Origin: CAWAND01 sp963807065
Lineage (GTDB): Bacteria > Chloroflexota > Anaerolineae > Anaerolineales > E44-bin32
Assembly: GCA_963807065.1 (NCBI GenBank)
Contig: CAWDZQ010000003.1
Location: 1,054,001 to 1,118,000 of the forward strand
DNA length: 64,000 nt
Direction: 5' to 3'
Shown: positions 8,465 through 17,479 of the stretch, in pieces
Layout of the letters: each line of letters opens with the position of its first letter
How positions within the stretch are numbered: position 1 is the first letter of the stretch
The notes under the pieces: model-generated
The model's input: only the letters and a program-made list of their open reading frames with translations
Database searches by the model: none
Told to the model about the DNA's origin: nothing
Translations under genes and position numbers: made by a program

Positions 8465-9724
8465 TCACGTGACCGTCGGTGTGTCACCCAGATAGGCTTG
8501 GTAGCGCTTCTCGGTCACGATGCGCGCCAGGCGCTCAACGGCTTGGTGGATTTCCACGAATGACGTGTACAGCGGGGAAAGCCCAAAACGGATGTTTTCG
8601 GGCGGCCTAAAGTCGGGGAGAACACCGGCCTCCTGGATCAGGGCCTGGTCGATCGCCAGCGCGTATTCGTGCCCTAGCGCTACATGTCCGCCTCGGACTG
8701 CCGCGTCCTGCGGTGATTTGAGGCTGAATCCAAGGGGCGCCAGCCGATCCCGCCACAGGTCGATCAGATAACCTGTCTGCCGCACCGATTTGGCGCGCAC
8801 CCGCGCCATCCCGGCCTCTCGCAGCATGTCCACCCCGGGTTCGATGGCGAGCAGCGACAGGGTCGGTGGGGTGCCGGTCAGAAAGCGGCGCATCCCGCTC
8901 GCCGACTTGTAACCCAGGCTCATCTCAAAGGGCTGATCCTGGCTGAACCAACCCGTGATCGGGTTCACCAACCCCGGCTGTAAGTCACGCCGGACGAAGA
9001 GGAAGGCCGGCGAGCCTGGCCCCCCATTGAGATACTTGTAGGTGCAACCCACCGCCAGATCAGCTTCAGCCGCGTGGAGATTGGCTTCGATGACGCCCAC
9101 CGAGTGGCTCATGTCCCAAACCACCAGGGCGCCCACCTGATGAGTCAGGCGCGTGACCTGCGCCAGGTCGTGGGTGAATCCACTCTTGAAGGCGGTGTGT
9201 GAGATCGCCAGGAATGCGGTATCGTCATCCAGGGCGCCCTCGATCTGGTCGGCCGGCAGGCTGATGCCGTCCGGTGAACGCAGGATGACGACTTCCCGCT
9301 CTCCTGCCTGGCGAGCGACGCCTTGCAGGATATAGATGTCCGACGGGAAGTTAAGATCATCGGTGACAATTTTCTTCCGTTCTGGCCTGGCCAGGGCGGC
9401 GGCCATGGCTGCTTTGTAGAGATTGACCGAAGTCGAATTGGCGATCGCCACCTCGTCGGGGTCAGCGCCGATCAAGCCGGCCAGCTTGCCCCCCACTCTG
9501 AGGCTGGCCTCGTACCAGCCTTCATTCCAACCGCGAATCAGGCGATCCCCCCACTCGGTATCGACCGCCGCCAGCATGCGCGCCATGGTCGCCTTCGGAA
9601 GTCGGCCCAAAGAATTGCCGTCCATGTAGATTAGATCCGGGTCGCGGATCACAAACCGTTCTCTAAACGCGCCTAGGTCGTCTTCACGATCCAGGCGCTC
9701 TGCATGGCCTCGGCTGGTGTCCAT
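8465..9724 (-). CDS. kynU: Kynureninase
   Basis: This is a 419-residue PLP enzyme cleaving L-kynurenine to anthranilate plus alanine (and 3-hydroxykynurenine to 3-hydroxyanthranilate) in tryptophan breakdown. Family signatures are clear: YMDGNSLGRLP near the N-terminus, the ANSTSVNLYKA phosphate-binding region, DDLNFPSDIYI, VVWDMSHSVGV, and the PLP lysine in GCTYKYLNGGPGSPAF. Length matches the family. The ATG at 9724 is preceded only by a weak GCGAG; a TTG two codons earlier is an alternative. No other kynurenine-pathway gene is nearby, so it probably serves tryptophan salvage or catabolism rather than a local NAD operon. Confidence 0.93.
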   Translation of the reverse strand: MDTSRGHAERLDREDDLGAFRERFVIRDPDLIYMDGNSLGRLPKATMARMLAAVDTEWGDRLIRGWNEGWYEASLRVGGKLAGLIGADPDEVAIANSTSVNLYKAAMAAALARPERKKIVTDDLNFPSDIYILQGVARQAGEREVVILRSPDGISLPADQIEGALDDDTAFLAISHTAFKSGFTHDLAQVTRLTHQVGALVVWDMSHSVGVIEANLHAAEADLAVGCTYKYLNGGPGSPAFLFVRRDLQPGLVNPITGWFSQDQPFEMSLGYKSASGMRRFLTGTPPTLSLLAIEPGVDMLREAGMARVRAKSVRQTGYLIDLWRDRLAPLGFSLKSPQDAAVRGGHVALGHEYALAIDQALIQEAGVLPDFRPPENIRFGLSPLYTSFVEIHQAVERLARIVTEKRYQAYLGDTPTVT

Positions 9725-10116
9725 CGTCAACTCGCTTGACTGCTCCGGGGAAGCTTGGCCGCCCTATTGTATCCCCGAGCCGGTGCGGGCCGACCGGGTG
9801 ACCAGGGCGGGCACAACCACATTGCCTCATCCGAGCTCTCGGGGACCGCTTCCAAGGCATCCCGTGCAGGGGCGGATCACGCCACGGGTATGGCGCTCGG
9901 TCCAGCCTTGGGGGAGGTGGCCAACCCGGGTGCCTTCGGGGCTCCGTGTCGGATCCTGGCGATAAGGAACTCCCGCGGGCAGGTTCATGACAAATATCAC
10001 GCCGCTCTCCAGCCTGCCCGGTGATAGGATGCGGAGTGGACACTTGCTCACCCTAGTTAGCCGCCTGAGCGCAGGCCCAGCCCGGGTCCGCCGAAGGCGT
10101 GACGGAGGTCGCTCTC
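9725..10116. other. Divergent intergenic region kynU/fhs with competing inverted repeats
   Basis: About 390 bases with no convincing gene. In the fhs leader, CGGGCAGG (9976-9983) can pair with CCTGCCCG (10013-10020), while TATCAC (9995-10000) can pair with GTGATA (10021-10026). The two helices cross, so they would be mutually exclusive or form a pseudoknot. CCGCCTGAGC (10061-10070) is one base from a conserved ZTP-riboswitch element, but the partner element GTGACTGGCG is missing. Confidence 0.3.
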
Positions 10117-12030
10117 ATGCTCGAAACTGTCTCCCCAGCCTTTCACCCCACCGCGATCCATCCCCGCCATCCCGTACCCAGCGATATTGAGATCGCCCAG
10201 GAAGCTACCCTGAAGCCCATCAACGAAGTGGCTGACGAGATCGGCCTGCAACCGGATGAGCTGGAGCTTTACGGAAAGTACAAAGCCAAGGTGCGCCTGA
10301 GCGTGCTGGATCGGCTGCAGGATGTCAGCGACGGCAAGTACATCCTGGTGACCGCCATCACACCCACGCCTCTGGGGGAGGGCAAGACAACCACCACCGT
10401 CGGTCTGAGCCAGGCCATCGGCGCCCATCTTGGAAAGCGGGTGTTCACCTGCATCCGCCAGCCCAGCCAGGGCCCGACGTTCGGCATCAAGGGCGGCGCC
10501 GCCGGCGGCGGCTACAGCCAGGTCATCCCGATGGAGGACTTCAACCTCCACCTCACCGGAGATCTCCACGCCATCACTGCCGCCAACAACTTGCTGGCGG
10601 CGGCAATCGACACGCGCTGGTACCACGAGAGCCGCCAGACGGACGAGCAGCTGTTCGACCGGCTGATCCCGATGGGCTCCAACGGCCGCCGAAAGATCGC
10701 CCGCGGCATCCGCGCCAGGATGGACAAGCTGGGGATCAAGGAAGCCGACCTGGAGACCCTGAGCGAAGAGCTGCGCCGGAAGCTGGTTCGGCTCGACATC
10801 GACCCGGACCGGATCAGTTGGCGCCGGGTGGTTGACACCAATGACCGATTCTTGCGTGGCATCACCATCGGGCGAGGAGAGAAAGAGGAAGGCTACGAAC
10901 GCGAAACCGGCTTCGATATCACCGTCGCCAGCGAAGTGATGGCGGTCCTGGCGTTGACCACCGGTCTGGCAGATATGCGCGACCGCTTCGGCCGGATGGT
11001 GGCCTGCATTTCCAAGTCGGGCGATCCGATCACCGCCGACGACCTGGGGGTGGCCGGCGCGATGACCGTGCTTATGAAGGACACCGTCAAGCCCAACCTG
11101 ATGCAGACTTTGGAGGGCACCCCAGTATTCGTGCACGCGGGGCCGTTCGCCAACATCGCTCACGGCAACAGCTCGATCCTGGCGGACAAAGTAGCCCTCA
11201 AGCTGGCGGATTACGTGCTGACCGAGGCCGGATTTGGGGCCGACATCGGGATGGAAAAGTTCTTCGATATCAAGTGCCGCTATTCCGGGTTGGTCCCCAA
11301 CGCCGTGGTGCTGGTGTCCACCGTGCGTGCCCTCAAGATGCACGGGGGCGGGCCCAAGGTCGTGGCAGGCAAACCGCTAGACCGGGCCTACACGGAAGAA
11401 AATCTTGAGCTGCTTGAGGCCGGATTGGGCAACATGAAGCACCACATCGCCTCCGCCCGAAAGTACGGGATCCCGGTGGTGGTGGCGGTGAATGCTTTCC
11501 CCGACGACACCGAGGCCGAATTGGAAATGGTGCGTAAGGCGGCCGCCGAAGCCGGGGCCGAAGACGCCGTTGTATCCAAGCACTGGGCCGAAGGCGGCGC
11601 CGGAGCCGTTGACCTGGCCAAAGCAGTTGTAGCCGCAGCCGACAAGCCCAGCGATTTCAAGTTCCTGTACCCGCTGGGTGAGAGTGTCGAAGAGAAGATT
11701 CGGACCATCGCCGTCGAGATTTACGGGGCAGATGGAATCGAGTTCTCCGATTTGGCCAAGGAACAAGTTGAGCTGTACACCAAGCTGGGCTTCGACGGCC
11801 TCCCGATCTGCATGGCCAAGACCCACCTTAGTCTGAGCCATGACGCGTCGCTTAAGGGCGTCCCCACGGGGTTCACCGTGCCGATCCGGGAAATCCGTGC
11901 CTCGGTCGGCGCAGGCTTCCTGTACCCACTGATCGGGTCGATGTCGACCATGCCCGGCTTGCCCACCCGACCGGCCTATTTCGACATCGATATTGATCCT
12001 GAGACCGAGAAGATCGTCGGGCTTTCTTAG
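10117..12030 (+). CDS. fhs: Formate--tetrahydrofolate ligase
   Basis: This enzyme makes 10-formyl-THF from formate, THF and ATP, feeding one-carbon metabolism. The 637-residue product is longer than the roughly 560-residue common bacterial form and matches the long type related to the eukaryotic C1-THF synthase domain. The P-loop ITPTPLGEGKTTTTVGLSQA lies near residue 85, followed by RQPSQGPTFGIKGGAAGGGY, LHLTGDLHAITAANNLLAAA and MEKFFDIKC. I place the start at ATG 10117 because GGAGGT sits seven bases upstream; an in-frame GTG at 10099 lies before that site. FmdE and MobA genes follow, hinting at a formate/C1 and molybdenum theme. Confidence 0.95.
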   Translation: MLETVSPAFHPTAIHPRHPVPSDIEIAQEATLKPINEVADEIGLQPDELELYGKYKAKVRLSVLDRLQDVSDGKYILVTAITPTPLGEGKTTTTVGLSQAIGAHLGKRVFTCIRQPSQGPTFGIKGGAAGGGYSQVIPMEDFNLHLTGDLHAITAANNLLAAAIDTRWYHESRQTDEQLFDRLIPMGSNGRRKIARGIRARMDKLGIKEADLETLSEELRRKLVRLDIDPDRISWRRVVDTNDRFLRGITIGRGEKEEGYERETGFDITVASEVMAVLALTTGLADMRDRFGRMVACISKSGDPITADDLGVAGAMTVLMKDTVKPNLMQTLEGTPVFVHAGPFANIAHGNSSILADKVALKLADYVLTEAGFGADIGMEKFFDIKCRYSGLVPNAVVLVSTVRALKMHGGGPKVVAGKPLDRAYTEENLELLEAGLGNMKHHIASARKYGIPVVVAVNAFPDDTEAELEMVRKAAAEAGAEDAVVSKHWAEGGAGAVDLAKAVVAAADKPSDFKFLYPLGESVEEKIRTIAVEIYGADGIEFSDLAKEQVELYTKLGFDGLPICMAKTHLSLSHDASLKGVPTGFTVPIREIRASVGAGFLYPLIGSMSTMPGLPTRPAYFDIDIDPETEKIVGLS

Positions 12031-12103
12031 GCTCGGAGCCCACAAGAATATGCTCCGCACTCGGACGGGCCAAGCCGTCCACCGGCGAACCCGGTGAGGC
12101 CAT

Positions 12104-12715
12104 ATGCCTGAGGGGTCACTACCCAAGCCGAGTGCGGAGCTGAAGGCTCTCCTCAATCAATCCGCAGGGCTTCACAAGCATCTCTGCCCGAGGCAGGTCC
12201 TCGGGGTTCGCATGGGCCTCTTTGCCGGCCGCCTGCTCGGCCTGTCCCTGCCCCAGACCGAACGCAAACGCTTGTTTGTCTTCATGGAAACCGATGGCTG
12301 TGCCGCCGACGGTGTATCGGTCAGCACCGGCTGCTGGGTCGGCCACCGCACCTTACGCATCATCCACTTTGGCAAGGTCGCCGCCACGTTCGTCGACCGT
12401 CAGAATGGCGCCGCCTTTCGCCTCTCGCCGCACCCGCAGTCACGCCAGGCGGCGGTCGAGATGCTCCCGGGCCTGACCGGCTGGGAGGCCATGCTTAGCG
12501 CCTACCAGACGCTGCCTGACGACCGGTTGCTCGTGGCGCAGCGGGTGGCGTTCCAGGGCGATTTGGAGGCCATGATCAGCCGGCCGAGCGCCCGGGCGAT
12601 TTGCGACTCGTGTGGGGAAGAGGTGCTCAACGACTTGCAGGTGGAGCGCCAGGGCATGACGCTCTGCCGGTCTTGCGCCGGCGAAGCCTATTATCGTCCC
12701 TTAGAAGACGACTGA
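12104..12715 (+). CDS. FmdE family protein (formylmethanofuran dehydrogenase subunit E-like)
   Basis: This 203-residue protein has an N-terminal FmdE domain: HLCPRQVLGVRMGLFA, with the conserved His and Cys, and METDGCAADGVSVSTGCWVG with paired cysteines. A C-terminal treble-clef-like zinc finger has Cys at about 167/170 (CDSCGE) and 187/190 (CRSCAG). FmdE proteins are found with molybdenum/tungsten formylmethanofuran and formate dehydrogenases and are thought to help in metal or cofactor handling; the biochemical role is unsettled. It is 73 bp downstream of fhs on the same strand and convergent with a MobA-like gene, which supports a molybdoenzyme connection. Confidence 0.85.
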   Translation: MPEGSLPKPSAELKALLNQSAGLHKHLCPRQVLGVRMGLFAGRLLGLSLPQTERKRLFVFMETDGCAADGVSVSTGCWVGHRTLRIIHFGKVAATFVDRQNGAAFRLSPHPQSRQAAVEMLPGLTGWEAMLSAYQTLPDDRLLVAQRVAFQGDLEAMISRPSARAICDSCGEEVLNDLQVERQGMTLCRSCAGEAYYRPLEDD

Positions 12716-12732
12716 TCCGGCATACGCCTGAT

Positions 12733-13362
12733 TCAGCCTGAGTCGCCGGCCAGGCTGGCGAAGATGACCTCAGCCTGCGCCAGGTCCTGCGGGGTGTTGA
12801 CGTTGAAGAAGCTCAGGCCCTCGGGGTCAAGCTTCATAAGCTCCTGCGATGAAACAATGTGCAATGGACGCAGGTCAAGCAGGTCATGCAAGCGCTGCGA
12901 GCCTGTCCCAATGACCTCGTCAATCGCCGGCAGCGCCGACTTCGGGTAAACGCTCAGCAGAGGTTCCAGCCCGCGGTGCCAAAGTGGGACGACAATTTTG
13001 TCTCTCGCTTCCCGCTCGGCAAGACCGATCAAGAGTTGGGCCAGGCGGATGCGCACGAAGGGCATGTCGCAACCCACCACCAGCGCCCGCTCGCCGGCAG
13101 CCGCCCGCAGCGCCGTGCCCAGACCCGTCAGGGCGCCGGCGCTATCCGCCGGATCGGAAACCATCCGTAGCCCAAGATATGCCAGGTCCTCCGGGTGATT
13201 GGTGGTGATCAGGCACTCGCACCCCAGCCCGCCCACCTGCTCCAGAACGTGTTCGATCAACGGACGCCCAGCCAGCTCGGCCAACGCTTTGGCTGCGCCC
13301 AGCCGGCGGCCTTGTCCGCCGGCCTGCACCACCACACTGGTGCTCTCGCTTCTGAAGCTCAA
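12733..13362 (-). CDS. mobA: Molybdenum cofactor guanylyltransferase (MobA-like)
   Basis: This 209-residue nucleotidyltransferase of the MobA group attaches GMP to molybdopterin to make the MGD cofactor. It carries the NTP-binding start VVVQAGGQGRRLGAAKALAE, the second conserved Lys/Gly region, a metal-binding GCDMPFV, and a final VNTPQDLAQAE segment typical of MobA (NxNTPxDL). The TTG start at 13362 lacks a strong ribosome binding site; GTG codons nine to eleven residues in are alternatives. The perfect palindrome TTGTGA-N6-TCACAA lies 17 bp upstream of the start, so direct control of this gene is likely. It is convergent with the FmdE gene. Confidence 0.85.
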   Translation of the reverse strand: MSFRSESTSVVVQAGGQGRRLGAAKALAELAGRPLIEHVLEQVGGLGCECLITTNHPEDLAYLGLRMVSDPADSAGALTGLGTALRAAAGERALVVGCDMPFVRIRLAQLLIGLAEREARDKIVVPLWHRGLEPLLSVYPKSALPAIDEVIGTGSQRLHDLLDLRPLHIVSSQELMKLDPEGLSFFNVNTPQDLAQAEVIFASLAGDSG

Positions 13363-13378
13363 TCGCTATGGTTCCTAT

Positions 13379-13396
13379 TTGTGAAATTCATCACAA
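13379..13396. promoter_or_regulatory. Perfect TTGTGA-N6-TCACAA palindrome upstream of mobA
   Basis: TTGTGA AATTCA TCACAA is a perfect 6+6 inverted repeat with 6-base spacing. It sits 17-34 bp before the mobA start and overlaps the stop codon of the YihY gene, so a regulator bound here would block or position polymerase for mobA. It fits the Rex consensus (TTGTGAA-N4-TTCACAA) nearly completely. Confidence 0.6.
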
Positions 13397-14311
13397 TCCC
13401 CGGCCGGTCAGCTGCGCTTTGTCCGCCATCGCATGTGCTCCGAGGGTGGCGGCGAATTCTGCCCCCAGGAACAGGATCAGACTTGAGAAATAGACCCACA
13501 GGACCAGTACCACCACGGACGCCAGCGATCCATACACGTAGTCCAAGCGGGTCAGCCCAGAGGTCAGGTACAACGAAAACGCGGCCTTGGCCGCCTGCCA
13601 GATGACCGCCGCCAGCACAGCCCCAAACAACGCCGACGGCACGTGCACCGCCTGGTTGGGAAGCAGCGTGTAGAGCAGCCAGCATATGAGCACGGTGGCC
13701 ACGAAATCGAGCCCACCGTTGAGCAGGCGATCCGCCAGGGCGCTCTGAGGGGGTAGCGCAAAGGCTGCCAAGGTACGGGTCAATAACGAGAAAACAAATA
13801 GGGTGACGGTCAGGAAGACGGCGATCAGGCCGACCAGCCGACGAACGATGAAATGGCGCGGGCGGGCATCCCAGATGACATTGAAAGTTGACGAGAGGAC
13901 GGTGAAGATCGCCGAGGCCGACCAGAGAAGCCAAGCCCCGCCGATGATACCTATCGTGTCGCGCGCCCGCGTGGTCTGGGCGATCACCGGGTTGACCGTT
14001 TGAGCCAACTGGGGAGAGACCCTGGTCACGTAGCCTTGGATCGTCTGCAGGGTGTTGCCGCTGCTCAGCACGACCCCTCCCAGAAAGACCAGAAACAGCA
14101 ACAAGGGAAACAGCGAAAGCAGGCTGTGGTAGGCCAAGGCGGCCGCCCGAAGGCTGCATTCATCGTCGCCGAAGGCGATCAGGGTCTCCTTCAAGAGTTC
14201 AACCACGCGTTTCCATCGCCGCTCAGGCATGTGGGCATCCGGCCCTGGAGTAGAACGATCCTGGGCGAGCCGGTCGATCCCGGTCTTGTCTTGCAGTGGA
14301 TTATCAGGCAT
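13391..14311 (-). CDS. YihY/BrkB family inner-membrane protein
   Basis: This 306-residue multi-pass membrane protein (about six helices) was once annotated as ribonuclease BN. Typical features are a cytoplasmic N-terminal helix, the family signature SLRAAALAYHSLLSLFPLLL, a long periplasmic or cytoplasmic loop with VNPVIAQTTRARDTIG, and a late SGLTRLDYVYGSLASVVVLV followed by WVYFSSLILFLGAEFAATLG. It lies 17 bp upstream of the mobA palindrome on the same strand. The molecular function of the family is unknown; a transport or envelope role is assumed. Confidence 0.88.
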   Translation of the reverse strand: MPDNPLQDKTGIDRLAQDRSTPGPDAHMPERRWKRVVELLKETLIAFGDDECSLRAAALAYHSLLSLFPLLLFLVFLGGVVLSSGNTLQTIQGYVTRVSPQLAQTVNPVIAQTTRARDTIGIIGGAWLLWSASAIFTVLSSTFNVIWDARPRHFIVRRLVGLIAVFLTVTLFVFSLLTRTLAAFALPPQSALADRLLNGGLDFVATVLICWLLYTLLPNQAVHVPSALFGAVLAAVIWQAAKAAFSLYLTSGLTRLDYVYGSLASVVVLVLWVYFSSLILFLGAEFAATLGAHAMADKAQLTGRGL

Positions 14312-14436
14312 CAGCCTGTGGTCTCACCGTTGCGGATGGGGGGCAAACAACCCAAACAGGCCGTGTACGGGTTTCTCCTGGTGGGCTCTGAAAGCCTGTT
14401 GAGGCTGGCAATGGCGATCGCTTGAAGCTCCCCCGG

Positions 14437-15396
14437 CTACTCGTTGAAGAGCTCGCCGACCGAGCGACCCTCATGGGCGCGCAGGATGACCTCGCCAAGA
14501 AGCGGCGCCACCGAGAGCACCTTCATGTTGGGAAGCCGTTTGTCTTCCGGAACGGGGATGGTGTTGGTGGTGACGATTTCCGTCACACCGGCAGCCGCCA
14601 AACGTTCCACGGCCGGAGGCACGAGCAAGGCATGCACGAAGGACATGTAAACGTCATTAGCACCATGATCCTTGACGATCTTCACCGCCTCGGTCACCGA
14701 GCCGGCGGTCAAAACTTCGTCGTCCACGATCAGGACGTTTTTGCCCTCCACGTTACCGATCAGCGTGGTTGCCATGGCCCGCGGATCGTCTCCACGCCTG
14801 CGTTTCTCCACAAAGGCCAATGGCGTGCTCAGTTTGGCGGCGAAGTTTCGCCCCTTCTTAGCGAAACCGAGGTCGGCCGTGGCCACCACCAGGTTCTCGA
14901 GATGCAGGTTCACGAAATAATCGCTTAGCATATGGAACGCCGTGAGCACGTCGCCCGGGATGGAGAAGAAACCCTGGATCTGGCCGGCGTGCAGGTCGAT
15001 CGTCATGTAGCGGTCCGCGCCGGCCACTTCGATCATGTCGGAGACCAACCGGGAGGTGATGGGGACCCGAGGCTGGTCCTTCTTGTCCGACCTGGCGTAG
15101 GCCATGTACGGGACAACGGCCGTGATGCGGCCCGCCGAATCCCGTTTCAGGGTGTCGATCATGATCAGCAGTTCCATCAGATTGCGGTGGACCGGCGGCG
15201 CCATGGACTGGATGATGTAGACGTCCTGGCCCCGCGCGCTGCCCTGCAGCCGGATGAACAGGTTTTCGTTGGGGAATTCGACCAGATCGTAACCGCTGAG
15301 CGGAACCTGAATGTACTCGCTTATCTCCTGGGCCAGATCAAAGTTGCCAGAACCTGCAAAGAGCCTGATGTCCCCGTAGCCATACATGGGTGTCAC
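14437..15396 (-). CDS. prs: Ribose-phosphate pyrophosphokinase (PRPP synthetase)
   Basis: This 319-residue enzyme makes PRPP from ribose 5-phosphate and ATP for nucleotide, His, Trp and NAD synthesis. Visible motifs: IRLFAGSGNFDLAQEI at the start, FPNENLFIRLQGSARGQDVY, MAYARSDKKDQPRVPIT (the flexible catalytic loop), TIDLHAGQIQGFF, and the PRPP loop NVLIVDDEVLTAGSVTEA, a variant of the usual VDDIIDTGGT. GTG 15396 has AAGGAGG five bases upstream and is preferred over ATG three codons later. It starts one base after the acetyltransferase stop, so meaB-GNAT-prs read as one transcript. Confidence 0.92.
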   Translation of the reverse strand: MTPMYGYGDIRLFAGSGNFDLAQEISEYIQVPLSGYDLVEFPNENLFIRLQGSARGQDVYIIQSMAPPVHRNLMELLIMIDTLKRDSAGRITAVVPYMAYARSDKKDQPRVPITSRLVSDMIEVAGADRYMTIDLHAGQIQGFFSIPGDVLTAFHMLSDYFVNLHLENLVVATADLGFAKKGRNFAAKLSTPLAFVEKRRRGDDPRAMATTLIGNVEGKNVLIVDDEVLTAGSVTEAVKIVKDHGANDVYMSFVHALLVPPAVERLAAAGVTEIVTTNTIPVPEDKRLPNMKVLSVAPLLGEVILRAHEGRSVGELFNE

Positions 15397-15785
15397 TCAG
15401 CCCTCCTTGGATGGATCGACCGGCCACTCGCTGCGCAAGATGCCCATCACCAATGTATCCCAATACTTCCCATGACGAAAGGCATCCTGCCTCAGCCGTC
15501 CTTCGAGGACGAACCCCACCCGCTCGTAGACCTTTCCTGCACGTTGATTGAACTCCATGATGCGCAAGATGATTTTCCTGAAGTTGAGCGTTTCGAAGCC
15601 GTATTTGAGCATGAGGCGCATCACCTCCGTGCCCAATCCCTGATCCCACAGGCGCTTGTCCCCAATCACGATCCCGAGTTCCGCTTGCTGGGCGACCGGA
15701 TCATGGTTGAAGAAACCGCAACTGCCAGCATGGACCCAATCGCCATCCTGCATGGCATTAATCGCAAGCGTGCGCTCCCCGACGA

Positions 15786-15789
<4 letters not shown>
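15397..15789 (-). CDS. GNAT acetyltransferase, RimJ/RimL type, N-terminally short
   Basis: The 130 residues match the C-terminal two-thirds of a RimJ/RimL N-acetyltransferase: AELGIVIGDKRLWDQGLGTE with the acetyl-CoA loop, then LRIMEFNQRAGKVYERVGFV and GRLRQDAFRHGKYWD. Family members carry about 50 further N-terminal residues (first strand, two helices) that shape the acceptor site; these are absent here. A TGA lies three codons before the ATG and the upstream DNA is meaB, so there is no hidden extension. The ATG overlaps the meaB stop (ATGA) and GAGGAG in meaB serves as binding site. It may be a degenerate gene kept for coupling, or a shortened enzyme. Confidence 0.75.
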
Positions 15790-16799
<1,010 letters not shown>

Positions 16800-16804
16800 G
16801 GGCC

Positions 16805-17218
16805 TCAGTGACCGTGATCGTTTGACCCAATGGCGGCTCGAAAAGCCTGAATCACCGCCTCGGTCTCCGTGCCCGGACCGAATACCGATGCGACTCCAAT
16901 CTCCTGCAGAGCCGGAATATCCTGATCCGGGATGATGCCTCCCACCAGCACTGGCACGTCCGTCTGGCCTTGTGCCTCGAGCAGCGCGATCACCCTCGGA
17001 ACCAGCACCATGTGAGCCCCCGAGAGGATCGAGAGCCCGATGGCGTCGACGTCCTCCTGCAGGGCGGCCTCGGCGACCATCTCGGGTGTCTGCCTGAGGC
17101 CGGTGTAGATCACCTCAAATCCGGCGTCGCGCAACGCCCTAGCGATCACCTTGGCACCGCGGTCGTGACCGTCCAAACCCGGCTTGGCGATGAGGACGCG
17201 CTGTTGGGTCTTCGGCAT
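16805..17218 (-). CDS. Methylmalonyl-CoA mutase, cobalamin-binding subunit/domain
   Basis: This 137-residue stand-alone B12-binding domain has the base-off signature KPGLDGHDRGAKVIARALRD, with the axial histidine in DGHDRG, then the SILSGAHMVLVPRVI and VPVLVGGIIPDQDIPAL segments. In split mutases this small subunit pairs with a separate TIM-barrel catalytic chain, which is not in this window. Together with meaB it supports propionate/succinyl-CoA interconversion. The start ATG at 17218 is close to a TATAAT in the minus direction (17265-17260). Confidence 0.92.
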   Translation of the reverse strand: MPKTQQRVLIAKPGLDGHDRGAKVIARALRDAGFEVIYTGLRQTPEMVAEAALQEDVDAIGLSILSGAHMVLVPRVIALLEAQGQTDVPVLVGGIIPDQDIPALQEIGVASVFGPGTETEAVIQAFRAAIGSNDHGH

Positions 17219-17259
17219 GCGGCTGTTCTTCCGTTAGGTTGGATTCTCGACTGGCAGCG

Positions 17260-17265
17260 ATTATA
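17260..17265 (-). promoter_or_regulatory. Probable -10 element for the mutase subunit/meaB operon
   Basis: A perfect TATAAT reads on the minus strand about 40 bases before the mutase subunit start. The -35 position is not recognisable, so this is a weak prediction. The 260-base gap up to the histidine-kinase gene holds nothing else I can identify. Confidence 0.35.
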
Positions 17266-17479
17266 CACCAGCCTCATTGCAGGGATGTGGGTCGACCAGA
17301 GGCATGGATTGGTAGGTCATTGTGAGGCCCCGGGTTCTTGCGCCGGCCACTTCCCACCCATAAAATGATGCTGGGAGCAGCGACCAGCTTAGCTTGAACC
17401 TTATGGCAAATGCCCACCCGATCACTCTGGATCCGCTGTTCGCCGGGTAGGAGGGAAGCTTGAACCCTCAGGATCTGTT

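Noticed and set aside
10021..10110. ZTP riboswitch upstream of fhs
   Set aside because: Only a near-match to CCGCCTGGGC is present; the partner GTGACTGGCG is absent, so the class cannot be claimed.
10057..11343. 428-codon open frame antisense to formate-THF ligase
   Set aside because: It lies wholly under a strongly conserved enzyme, has no ribosome binding site and shows no family resemblance; long antisense frames are usual at this GC content.
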